Shown: in pieces, positions 7,725 to 15,882 of the stretch
Position numbering within the stretch: position 1 is the first letter of the stretch
How the letters are laid out: each line of letters begins with the position of its first letter
DNA from: JAIQFF01 sp963725615
Lineage (GTDB): Bacteria > Acidobacteriota > Terriglobia > Terriglobales > Acidobacteriaceae
Length of the DNA: 64,000 bases
Direction of reading: 5' to 3'
Assembly: GCA_963725615.1 (NCBI GenBank)
Contig: CAVRZO010000014.1
Location: 1-64,000, forward strand
Translations under genes and position numbers: made by a program
Notes under the pieces: generated by a model
What the model was told of the DNA's origin: nothing
The model's database searches: none
Seen by the model: only the letters and a program-made list of their open reading frames with translations

Positions 7725-8396
7725 CGCTCGTGAGTGAGACGCCAACAGGTTTCACCGCGTTAAGGGGCGAATTGTGAACTCAGGAAACCGCACTCTCGAA
7801 GAGCACACGTTTCGCTGAGACACCCTGCGGGCAATCAGTCCGCGAATACCAGACTCACGGATCATTGGCCTGAAGCGATTGTGTAAGCGACGGCGCCAGT
7901 CCAGCTTTTTACGGAAGGACTCTCTGAGGAGGCCGCAACGCCCGAGTTTCCTGGAACGCACCGAAGCGCATTTCTGAAAACCCTCCCGGTGATTCACCCT
8001 CGAGAACCACCGGTCACCGCCGGCTCTGCAACAGTCGCGAGCAGGCTCAATGCATCTCACGTTTGCACTGTCAGCACTGTGCGCGAATACGGAATCACGC
8101 GCAATGAAAAATTGACGTTCTGTTGTGCAGAAACTGTGGAGGATTGGACTTCCTTGTGGAAAGGGAAGGAAAAGTGGGAGGAAATTCCTGGCCACGGATT
8201 TACGCGGATGAACACTGACAAATTCTTTTCCGCTTTTGCTCGCGGGCTCATTGCTTTTTTACGCTTCTACGTTACGGAAACAGAAGGCCGACCGGAGCCG
8301 TGCGCCAATCCTTGGCCTGAGTTTGTCTCGCACGCCGTCCAGGGCCCCCCCACTTCTGCGACCTCGAAGGATGCCCTCGGTAAAATCGAATTGCTC
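7725..8396. other. Gene-free stretch between the dnaB terminator and higBA
   Basis: No convincing gene is seen. A minus-strand frame at 7752-8195 has no family resemblance. The sequence around 8192-8213 (CCACGGATTTACGCGGATGAAC) belongs to a repeat type also seen at 7649-7678 and 55497-55527. The terminator on the left side hints at an untranslated transcript running leftward through this region. Confidence 0.4.
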
Positions 8397-8426
8397 TTGA
8401 CTTATCGTAGCGTGTATCGCTACACT
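8397..8426 (+). promoter_or_regulatory. higBA promoter with embedded operator dyad
   Basis: TTGACT (8397-8402) and TACACT (8421-8426) are spaced by 18 bp. Inside and overlapping the -10 is the perfect inverted repeat GTAGCG-tgtat-CGCTAC (8407-8423), a likely binding site for the HigA antitoxin. The predicted transcription start falls on or beside the GTG start codon of the toxin, so the mRNA may be leaderless. Confidence 0.65.
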
Positions 8427-8432
8427 ATACAA

Positions 8433-8711
8433 GTGATTAAGAGCTTCCGGCATCGCGGTCTGGAAAAGTTCTTCCGGACGGGATCGAAGGCCGGGATCCA
8501 GCCCAAACATGAGGCCCGGCTGCGCCTTCAGCTATTCGCACTGGATAACGCGACAAATCCGGCGGACATGAACGCTCCGGGATGGAAGCTTCACTGGCTT
8601 GCCGGAGCGCTCGCCGATCACTGGGCAGTTAGCGTCAGCGGCAATTGGCGTCTGACGTTTCGGTTCGAAGACGAGGACGCGATCCTCGTCGACTATCAGG
8701 ACTATCACTAG
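8433..8711 (+). CDS. higB: HigB-type mRNA interferase toxin
   Basis: This 92-residue RelE/HigB-superfamily toxin would cleave mRNA at the ribosome. The sequence begins VIKSFRHRGLEKFFRTGSKA, with the typical LQLFALDNATNPADM, PGWKLHWLAG and WAVSVSGNWRLTFRF segments and a terminal DYH. The GTG at 8433 is the only start that gives the family's normal N-terminus; longer in-frame starts reach back into the promoter. The antitoxin gene follows 8 bp later. The toxin-first order is characteristic of higBA. Confidence 0.92.
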   Translation: MIKSFRHRGLEKFFRTGSKAGIQPKHEARLRLQLFALDNATNPADMNAPGWKLHWLAGALADHWAVSVSGNWRLTFRFEDEDAILVDYQDYH

Positions 8712-8719
8712 GAGTCGTT

Positions 8720-9016
8720 ATGAGAATGCACAACCCGCCCCATCCCGGACTGGTGCTCAGGGAATATTTGGGTAAGACTGCCGTATCGTCCGCTGCGGCC
8801 CACCTCAGGGTCACGCGCGTGACCCTGTCGCGGGTGCTGAATGGCAAGGCTGGAATCTCGGCTAGCATGGCGCTACGCCTCGCCGCTGCTTTGGGTACTA
8901 CGCCGGAACTCTGGATGAACATGCAGTCCCAATACGACCTGTGGCAGGCGAGTCGAAGCAAACAGCCGACGGTGCGGCGATTTGGAGCAGGTTGCAACTA
9001 CACATTAGAGATTTGA
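8720..9016 (+). CDS. higA: HigA-type antitoxin (HTH transcriptional regulator)
   Basis: This 98-residue protein starts MRMHNPPHPGLVLREYLGK, the standard HigA beginning. It has an XRE-type helix-turn-helix (AAAHLRVTRVTLSRVLNGKA) and the ISASMALRLAAALGTTPELW segment typical of the family. It neutralises HigB and normally represses its own operon, here probably at the dyad in the higB promoter. An AGGAG ribosome-binding site spans the end of higB. Earlier in-frame ATGs lie within higB and do not fit the family's length. Confidence 0.93.
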   Translation: MRMHNPPHPGLVLREYLGKTAVSSAAAHLRVTRVTLSRVLNGKAGISASMALRLAAALGTTPELWMNMQSQYDLWQASRSKQPTVRRFGAGCNYTLEI

Positions 9017-9139
9017 AGAGTCTATGCCGATGCCTTCGGACAACATTCCTGAGTATTTGAGGATATTGCTGGGTCGATACCCCGATTTTTCCGAGGATGC
9101 AATCGTTATTGGCATACTCGTGGCATCGCCTGCGAGCTG

Positions 9140-10834
9140 TTAGTCCCGTACGCCATCCAAGAACGCCCGCAGCTTTCGCGAGCGCGATGGATGCCGCAAT
9201 TTCCGCAACGCCTTCGCTTCGATTTGACGAATGCGTTCGCGAGTTACTGCAAACGACTGGCCTACTTCTTCCAGCGTGTGCTCCGAACCGTCTTCCAGAC
9301 CAAAGCGCATCTTGATGACTTTTTCTTCGCGCGGCGTGAGGGTGCGCAGCACCTGCGAAGTCTGGTCCTTCAAGTTGACGTTGATCACGGCTTCGGCCGG
9401 GGAGACCACCGCGCGGTCTTCGATGAAGTCGCCCAGATGCGAATCTTCCTCTTCGCCGATCGGCGTTTCGAGAGAGATGGGCTCCTGTGCGATCTTCAGC
9501 ACCTTGCGCACTTTGGCGACTGGAATGTCCATGCGCTTGGCGATTTCTTCCGACGTAGGTTCGCGTCCCAGTTCCTGCACCAGCTGCCGCGAGGTGCGGA
9601 TCAGCTTGTTGATGGTTTCGATCATGTGCACCGGGATACGAATCGTACGCGCCTGATCGGCAATGGCACGAGTGATCGCCTGCCGAATCCACCAGGTGGC
9701 GTAAGTCGAGAACTTATACCCGCGGCGGTATTCGAACTTGTCGACAGCTTTCATCAACCCGATGTTGCCTTCCTGGATCAGGTCGAGGAATTGCAGACCG
9801 CGGTTGGTGTACTTTTTCGCGATGGAAACTACCAGGCGGAGGTTGGCCTCGATCAGCTCTCGCTTGGCCTGCTCCGCATCCATGTCCCCCTGGATGATTT
9901 CCCGTTGGGTCCGCTTGAGTTCCTGAAAGGAGACTCCCGCTTCGCCCTCCAGTTTTTCCAGCTCAGAACGGACGGAGCGCGACTGGCGGCGATATTCTTT
10001 TTTTTGGTCCTCGCTGCGCGTGGCTTCCGCTTTGCGTTCCAGGTTCTGGGATTGCCGGTCGAGTGACCGCATGGTGTCGACCGTCTTGTTGACCCGGTCG
10101 ATCAAGCGCTTACGCTCGGCGTTGGTGAAACCCAGTTTGCGGACGCACAGCGAAACCGCAACGACAGCGCGCGCCAGGTTCAGACGATAGCGCCGATAGT
10201 CCTTGGGGCGTTTCTTCTGCGAGACGGTCGCGAATTTCTCGATCAACTGGCTGGCCTTCTTGTAGGCCTTGGCCAGGTCATCGATCTTTCCCGTGAACTC
10301 CTTCAGACGGTTCTGGAGGATTTCGTCGGTGATCTCTTCCTCGTCGAAGGTGACCACTTCCTTGATGGAGCGGACGCCCTTCTTGAGATCCTCGCCCATC
10401 GCCAACAGTTCGTTGATGACGATCGGCGATCGCGAAAGCGCCTTTAGCACCCGCAGTTGCCCGCGCTCGATGCGCTTGGCGATCTCGACTTCGCCTTCGC
10501 GCGTAAGCAGCGGCACGGTTCCCATCTCGCGCAGATACATGCGGACGGGGTCGTTGGTTTTCTCGAGAGCGCCGGGCGTGAGGTCGAGTTCGACGTCCTC
10601 GCCGGCTTCTCCTTCTTCTTCGAACTTTTTATCGAGCGCGGAGGAGGGGAGTTTCGGTCCCTCAAGCACGTCGATGCCCTGCGTGCCAATGGTGGTCAGC
10701 AGATCGTCCAGGTCCTCGGGAGAATGCACGTCGTGCGGGATAAGGTCGTTGACCTGGTCATAGGTCAGATATCCCTTCTCTTTACCTGTGTCGATCAGCT
10801 TTTTGATGTCGTCGTACTTGTCGTCAAGAGCCAA
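9140..10834 (-). CDS. rpoD: RpoD, primary sigma-70 factor
   Basis: This 564-residue housekeeping sigma factor directs RNA polymerase to most promoters. Visible parts are region 1.1 (residues 1-80), region 1.2 (DPVRMYLREMGTVPLLTREG), regions 2.1-2.4 (NLRLVVSIAKKYTNRGLQFL, then FSTYATWWIRQAITRAI), region 3 and region 4.2 with the VTRERIRQIEAKALRKLR helix-turn-helix. The start codon is TTG (10832-10834). It lies downstream of dnaG on the same strand, the classic macromolecular-synthesis arrangement, and probably also has its own promoter. Confidence 0.97.
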   Translation of the reverse strand: MALDDKYDDIKKLIDTGKEKGYLTYDQVNDLIPHDVHSPEDLDDLLTTIGTQGIDVLEGPKLPSSALDKKFEEEGEAGEDVELDLTPGALEKTNDPVRMYLREMGTVPLLTREGEVEIAKRIERGQLRVLKALSRSPIVINELLAMGEDLKKGVRSIKEVVTFDEEEITDEILQNRLKEFTGKIDDLAKAYKKASQLIEKFATVSQKKRPKDYRRYRLNLARAVVAVSLCVRKLGFTNAERKRLIDRVNKTVDTMRSLDRQSQNLERKAEATRSEDQKKEYRRQSRSVRSELEKLEGEAGVSFQELKRTQREIIQGDMDAEQAKRELIEANLRLVVSIAKKYTNRGLQFLDLIQEGNIGLMKAVDKFEYRRGYKFSTYATWWIRQAITRAIADQARTIRIPVHMIETINKLIRTSRQLVQELGREPTSEEIAKRMDIPVAKVRKVLKIAQEPISLETPIGEEEDSHLGDFIEDRAVVSPAEAVINVNLKDQTSQVLRTLTPREEKVIKMRFGLEDGSEHTLEEVGQSFAVTRERIRQIEAKALRKLRHPSRSRKLRAFLDGVRD

Positions 10835-10933
10835 GACGGATTACCTTCTTTTCGTCCTACGAAAAGGACAGAGAGCGTTTTTTAGCGGTGGGAACGTGAA
10901 GCGGCGAGCTGCGCGCCGGGCACAAACCTTCGA

Positions 10934-10939
10934 ATTATA
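10934..10939 (-). promoter_or_regulatory. Possible internal rpoD promoter (-10 element)
   Basis: A perfect TATAAT on the minus strand lies about 100 bp before the rpoD start, in the 227 bp gap between dnaG and rpoD. No good -35 is visible 16-18 bp upstream. Confidence 0.4.
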
Positions 10940-11061
10940 GCATCGGATGGGTTTAGTGGATATCAGCGGTCGGCTGATTTTTGACACACCCCGTCCATGT
11001 TCCCGTCAACTGTTCAATTAGATGTTAACGAACTCCATTTAGTTTCATAGTGTTTTGGCGG

Positions 11062-13044
11062 TTACGCCGGCCGGGCCACGGGACCGTCGTCAGCCAGACT
11101 GGGGTCCATGAGGGCACGTTTAAGCCGCACTTTTTCTTCTAAAAGGGCCTGAATCTGGCCGGCGTCCTGGCCCCGGGAGGCCTGCAGTTCGCGCTGAACC
11201 CTTTCCAGCTTCCTCCTGAGTTGGATGCGCCGCAGGGCCCGCACCGCGCCCTCGAGCCGCTCGGCGGAAAGCTCCTCGTCGTCTTTCATCAGGATGGAAG
11301 CCAGCAGGTTGCGGTCGCCTTCCGGCAAGGGCAGATCGGTGACATGGACCGCTTCCGAACTGAGCAGGACTTCGATCAACGACTCAGCCGCCACCCCGTG
11401 GTGCAGGCCCTCGCTCTTGAGGGCGAACTGGGCCTGGCGACACGGGTCGAATTCCTCCTCCACGCCGTCGCGGGCGGAAAGATGCTCCTCGGAGGTTTGG
11501 ATCTCGGTGGCCGAGGCCAGCGCGCGGATCAGAATTTTTTCCGCGTCCGTGATTTGCACCTCGGCCGGGGCCTTCAGCCTGGCGGTAGACCGGCTACCGG
11601 CGGCATGTTTCAACTCCTGCCGCAGAACCGAAGAGTCGATGCCCAACTTCTGTGCCATCTCCCGCGCCAGTTCGTCGCGCACGATGCGGCTGGGCACGCG
11701 CTGGATGTGAGGCAGCAGATAGTTCACCGCTTTCACCTTGCCTTCGGCGCTGCGAACCGGGAACTGCGCGCGCGCGCGCTCGATGAGATAGTCGAAGTAC
11801 TTCTGCGAATTCCTCAGCGCGCCGGCGTAGGCATCTTTCCCCTTGCGCCGGATAAACAGGTCGGGATCGAATCCCGATTCCAGGGTAAGCACTTTCACTT
11901 GAAATTCTTCTTCAACCAGCAGACCGAGAGTGCGTTCCGTAGCTTTGGCGCCGGCAGTGTCCGGATCGAAGTTGACCACCACGTTTTTCGTGAAGCGTGC
12001 CAAGAGCCGGGCTTGCAACTCGGTGAAGGCCGTGCCGGAGCTGGCGATCACGTTGTGGAAGCCAGCGGCAAAGACCGAAATGCAGTCCATCTGTCCTTCG
12101 ACCAGGATGGCGTAATCCAGCTTGCGAATCGCTTCCTTCGCCTGATCGAGATTGAACAGCAGACGCGACTTGGAGTAGATCGCAGTCTCGGGCGAATTCA
12201 AATATTTGGGTCCGGCCTTCTCATCGGCGGAAAGGGTGCGTCCCGTGAACGCAATCACGCGTCCGGCTTCGTTGGTGATAGGGAACATCACGCGATTGCG
12301 GAACTTTGAATACATAGCGGCAGTCGTTGGCCGTTGGTCGTTGGCCGTTGGCTTAACTTCTTTGGCCACGAGATCGCTTTGCATCCCTGCCCCACCTTTG
12401 TCATCCCGAGCGGAGTCGAGGGACCTTGTGTTTTGCTGGGGGCTGACGGCCGAGGGCTGACGGCTATTTTCCGTCTTCCACGAAAACACCCCACTTTCCC
12501 GCAGCACTTCTTCATCAAACTCGCCTTTCAAGCGGTCGCGCAGAATAAAGCCCGAATCCGGCGCGAAGCCGATGCGGAAGGTTTTGATCACGTCGTCGTT
12601 CAATCCCCGCCCGGACAGATACTCGCGCGCGTGCGCGCCTTCCGGCCGCTTTAGATATTCCTGAAAGAAGGCACAGGCACGCTCGTGCACATCGAGCAGC
12701 ACGGTGCGGAGCTTGGCTTCCTTGGCCTCCGCCGGACTCGAGTAGCTGATCTTGGGCAGCGCAATCCCCAGCTTCTGCGCCACCGTCCGCACGGCCTCGG
12801 GGAAAGTAATGTTCTCGACCTTCTGCACAAAACTGAAAACATCTCCAGACACACCGCAGCCGAAGCAGTGATAAAACTGCCGCGTGGCGTGGACCGAGAA
12901 CGATGGCGTTTTCTCGTTATGAAAGGGACAAAGTCCGGAGTAATTCTGCGCCCCTGCCTTCTTCAGCTTGACGTAATCGCCGACAATGCGAACGATGTCC
13001 GCCTGCTGCTTGACGGTTTCCTTGAAGTCGCTGGATTCGGTCAT
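11062..13044 (-). CDS. dnaG: DnaG primase with a repeat-derived in-frame insertion
   Basis: This 660-residue primase makes RNA primers for replication. It has the CHC2 zinc finger (CPFHNEKTPSFSVHATRQFY, then HCFGCGVSGD), the TOPRIM core (AILVEGQMDCISVFAAG; NFDPDTAGAKATE) and a C-terminal helicase-binding region. ATG 13044 was preferred to an in-frame GTG 12 bp upstream because families begin near TESSDFKE. Residues about 194-241, between the zinc-binding and RNA-polymerase domains just before YSKFRNRVMFPI, are low-complexity and encoded by three types of dispersed repeat. The frame stays open, so the protein is probably functional, with an extended linker. Confidence 0.95.
   Translation of the reverse strand: MTESSDFKETVKQQADIVRIVGDYVKLKKAGAQNYSGLCPFHNEKTPSFSVHATRQFYHCFGCGVSGDVFSFVQKVENITFPEAVRTVAQKLGIALPKISYSSPAEAKEAKLRTVLLDVHERACAFFQEYLKRPEGAHAREYLSGRGLNDDVIKTFRIGFAPDSGFILRDRLKGEFDEEVLRESGVFSWKTENSRQPSAVSPQQNTRSLDSARDDKGGAGMQSDLVAKEVKPTANDQRPTTAAMYSKFRNRVMFPITNEAGRVIAFTGRTLSADEKAGPKYLNSPETAIYSKSRLLFNLDQAKEAIRKLDYAILVEGQMDCISVFAAGFHNVIASSGTAFTELQARLLARFTKNVVVNFDPDTAGAKATERTLGLLVEEEFQVKVLTLESGFDPDLFIRRKGKDAYAGALRNSQKYFDYLIERARAQFPVRSAEGKVKAVNYLLPHIQRVPSRIVRDELAREMAQKLGIDSSVLRQELKHAAGSRSTARLKAPAEVQITDAEKILIRALASATEIQTSEEHLSARDGVEEEFDPCRQAQFALKSEGLHHGVAAESLIEVLLSSEAVHVTDLPLPEGDRNLLASILMKDDEELSAERLEGAVRALRRIQLRRKLERVQRELQASRGQDAGQIQALLEEKVRLKRALMDPSLADDGPVARPA
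12321..12465. repeat. Three dispersed-repeat units inside dnaG
   Basis: Within 145 bp of coding sequence lie a family B unit (CAGTCGTTGGCCGTTGGTCG and following, 12321-12352), a family C unit (TCATCCCGAGCGGAGTCGAG, 12401-12420) and a family E unit (12436-12465, CTGACGGCCGAGGGCTGACG). All three types occur elsewhere in the window between genes. Their total length keeps the primase frame. Confidence 0.8.
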
Positions 13045-13178
13045 GGGTGGAGGCACAGCTGTCCGCAGGAATTGTGAGGCTGAAAGCCGCTGATTTGAAT
13101 ATACCGGAACGAGATTGCTGTGGAGAAGCTGTGGAAGGTGCGCTTATCCCGTTGATTGGCGAGGAAAACTTCGCGTCT

Positions 13179-13306
13179 CGTCATGCTGAGCGGAGTCGAA
13201 GCATCCCTCTACAATTCACATTAGCGACGTCTCACTGGGCGATAGGGGTCCTTCGACTCTCCGCTTCTTCGCAAGCGAAGAATCGGCTTCGCTCAGGATG
13301 ACAGGG
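13179..13306. repeat. Paired family C repeat between dnaG and the ABC permease
   Basis: The left unit is GTCATGCTGAGCGGAGTCGA and the right unit is the inverse, GGTCCTTCGACTCTCCGCTT through GCTCAGGATGACAGGG. Together they can form a long imperfect hairpin. The right arm itself carries a small dyad TTCTTCGCAAGCGAAGAA. Confidence 0.75.
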
Positions 13307-13343
13307 TGCGCTGACGTCTGAGGTCTGACGTCCGAGGTCTACG

Positions 13344-14448
13344 CTACTCGTACGCCAGCGCGTCGATGGGATCCTTCTGCGCCGCTTTGTAGGCGGGATA
13401 CAGCGCTCCTAAAATAGCGCCGACGATGGCGATGCCGGTGGAGCGCAGGATCCATCCGCCGGTGACCACGACCGGCAGCGTGGGCAGACGGTAGTGGATT
13501 GCGGCACGCGCGGCCAGGCTGACCAGGACTCCGACGACGATGCCGCCAATGGCCAGGAGCACCGTTTCCCGAAGAATCACGTTTACGATGTACAGCTTCG
13601 AGGCCCCGATGGATTTGAGGATCCCGATTTCGCGGGTGCGTTCCATCACCGCGGTGTACATGGCCTGAAAGATGACGATGAAGCCTATGACTACCGAGAT
13701 GCCGATGACCACGTTGATGAACGTGGACAGGCCGGGATAGCTGGTTGACCGTCATCATCGAGAGATATTCGCGCATCGAGCGTACGGAGTAGTTCTCCAG
13801 GCCCTGCACGCTCTTTACTTCCTGCACTACTGCATCTGCGTTGGCCGGGTCGTCGAGCTTCACATAGAACACCGAGGCCTTGCCTTCGCTGCCGATCAGA
13901 TCCTGAAGGGTACTCATGGGCAAAAACTTGCGTGCTCCCCGGCCATGCTCGACGATGCCAGCGACCCGGAAAGGATGATTGAGTATCTCGATGTTGTCGC
14001 CCACCTTCACATGCTGCGACTGGGCAAAAAAGTCATCTACCAGGCAATCGTTCGGGCCCTGAAAAGGTCCACCGCGCAGGTAGTGAAAGGGGACCAGTTC
14101 CTCAAACGTTTTGAGATCGATGCCGTAGATGACCTCGAGGTTCTTGGTAGTGGTGAGCTGCCAGATGACCGGCGCAACCACGCCGACATGGGGCAATTGC
14201 GCGATCACGCCGCCGATTTTGATGGACATCGGGGCATTGCTTACGCCCGCCATGAAAGAAGTGTTGGGGGGCTGCACGATCACGTCGGCGCCGATGCCGG
14301 CCTGGCGTTGCCGGGCGTCATTCAACATACCGACGGAGAGGCCGACTATTAACAGGATCAGCGTGACTTCCAAAGCAATGGCCACGATGCTGATCAGCGA
14401 CCGGATGGGCCGGTGCACCAGGTTGGCGACGATCATTTTGTTCATCAT
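13344..14448 (-). pseudogene. MacB/FtsX-type ABC transporter permease, frameshifted
   Basis: The N-terminal part begins MMNKMIVANLVHRPIRSLIS with a first transmembrane helix, followed by a MacB-like periplasmic domain (GADVIVQPPNTSFMAG; FEELVPFHYLRGGPF). Near 13750, after SMMTVNQ, the frame changes. The remaining FtsX region (GLSTFINVVIGISVVIGFIV, MERTREIGILKSIGASKLY, ending PAYKAAQKDPIDALAYE) is read one frame over and stops at 13344. A single-base indel therefore splits an otherwise complete gene of about 368 codons. No ATPase partner gene is adjacent. Sequencing error and recent mutation cannot be told apart here. Confidence 0.85.
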
Positions 14449-14452
14449 GGGG

Positions 14453-14485
14453 CAGTCGTCAGTCGTCGGTCTTCAGTCCTCAGCC
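14453..14485. repeat. Family A repeat unit
   Basis: CAGTCGTCAGTCGTCGGTCT and following bases, a tandem of degenerate CAGTCGT heptamers, lies directly upstream of the permease gene. A different triplicated TTGCTAA-type motif follows at about 14553-14577. Confidence 0.7.
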
Positions 14486-14581
14486 AGGCGGGCAGCTTCT
14501 GGCTCTTGCCCTCGGCCTCAACTGTAAGCCGCCAGGCGTCGACGGGCTTGTTCCAATTGCTAATTGCTAATTGCTGCACCA

Positions 14582-15505
14582 CTACTTCGGATCTGTTCCG
14601 TTTATCCGGCTGGCCTCGGGTTGGTCCAGATGCACGATTTGGGCGCCGGGCGGCTGGTCGAGCGCGAACTTGTCATCGGGGAGAAGCTCGTTCAGTTGCA
14701 GCTTCACGATGGTCAGGGTGATGTCGTACTCTTCCTGCGGCCTCCAGATCTCGATTTGCGATGGAAAATTCACGCCATCGTAGTCCTTGTAGCCTTCGTA
14801 GCGCGAATCGGTGGCCAGGTTTCCGTCCTGATCGAAGACGAATTGGCGGTGAGGCAGGAGGTCGGTCCGGCTGAAGATGATCTTGCGGGAGAGAAACCAG
14901 CCACGGTCGCCCCTGCGGATCACTTCGATTTCATAGTCGGCCTGCTGTACCTGGTGATTCTTGCCGTCGGTCACGATTTCGACGTTGTTCTGCATCACTG
15001 CGATTTCGGTGCTGGGATCAACCTCGCGCAGAATCAGGGCCTCGTAAATATGTTGAGGGCGCAGGTTTTCCATGGGCTGCTGCGGGTTGTGGGTCTCGAT
15101 GTCATTCCGGCCCATTACCAAGCGGTTCTTGGGCGGAATCCACAGCTTGAAGTCGCGCCCGTCGCTCACCATGTCAAAGGCCTTGTTGCGAACGATGGGC
15201 AGCAGTCCGATCATCCGTAGCATGGCGGGCTTGCGTAGAAGTATGTAGCCGCGGATCTGCTGATAGTCGGTGACTTTGCCCTTTTTGATCCCGCCGACAG
15301 AGGTGTCAATATCCACCGTAGCCTGCAAACTCTTGATCCTGGCAGCCTGGGAGTTAAGGTACTCGATCAATTCTGCCTGGGTGGCGGTCTTGAGGGGGGC
15401 TGTACTTAGCTGCCTCTCAACCCGCCGCGACCGGAAGAGGCACCCAGTCAGCGGCAGGACAACCAATATGATCAGCAGGGCCCGATGACGGGACAAAATA
15501 GACAT
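14582..15505 (-). CDS. LolB-like outer-membrane lipoprotein (DUF4292 type)
   Basis: This 307-residue protein starts with a lipoprotein signal (LLIILVVLPLTGC, lipobox LTGC with Cys22). The mature part resembles the LolA/LolB beta-barrel-like fold: an amphipathic start (ELIEYLNSQAARIKSLQATV), IRGYILLRKPAMLRMIGLLP, and FDMVSDGRDFKLWIPPKNR. Proteins of this sort bind lipid or lipoproteins in the periplasm. It is on the same strand as the permease downstream, so the two may act together in lipoprotein export, but that is inference from context. Confidence 0.7.
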   Translation of the reverse strand: MSILSRHRALLIILVVLPLTGCLFRSRRVERQLSTAPLKTATQAELIEYLNSQAARIKSLQATVDIDTSVGGIKKGKVTDYQQIRGYILLRKPAMLRMIGLLPIVRNKAFDMVSDGRDFKLWIPPKNRLVMGRNDIETHNPQQPMENLRPQHIYEALILREVDPSTEIAVMQNNVEIVTDGKNHQVQQADYEIEVIRRGDRGWFLSRKIIFSRTDLLPHRQFVFDQDGNLATDSRYEGYKDYDGVNFPSQIEIWRPQEEYDITLTIVKLQLNELLPDDKFALDQPPGAQIVHLDQPEASRINGTDPK

Positions 15506-15632
15506 TGAGACTGAATTGGATTCCTTAGGAGGCAGTTGGGTTCACCAATAAGGTAAGTATATGCGAAGAATAGGCGGCCCGACGGGTTGGGGGTTATCAG
15601 ATCAGCCACTGGCAGGCACTTCCACGCAAGGC

Positions 15633-15852
15633 TGTCATCCTGAGTGCAGTCTTTCGTCCCGCAAAGCGGGACGAATGCAAGCAAAGGACCTGTGCATTCC
15701 ACGCCACCCTCCACCTGATGTCTGCTCAATCCAGAGTGGAAGCGCGTCAGCAGATCTAGCGGGGATGGGCGCTACTATCGTCCGGAATGCATGGGTCCTT
15801 CGTCGGGAGTCCTTCGCTGCGCGAAGAGCTCCGCTTCCTCAGGATGACAGGG
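15633..15852. repeat. Two family C repeats between mltG and the lipoprotein gene
   Basis: GTCATCCTGAGTGCAGTCTT at 15633 and the inverse form GCTTCCTCAGGATGACAGGG near 15834-15852 bracket a 140 bp spacer. The first also carries the dyad TCGTCCCGCAAAGCGGGACGA. Nothing else is seen in this roughly 375 bp gap. Confidence 0.7.
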
Positions 15853-15882
15853 TGTGAAAGGAATTGACCCGCTAACGAAAAC

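Noticed and set aside
7815..7870. A CTGAGACACCC stretch like the thiamine pyrophosphate riboswitch core
   Set aside because: The upstream GGGGTGCC-type partner and the second conserved block are missing, and no thiamine gene follows.
7752..8195. 147-codon minus-strand frame upstream of the leftward terminator
   Set aside because: Arg/Cys-rich composition with no recognisable motif; it does not match rplI, rpsR or other usual dnaB neighbours.
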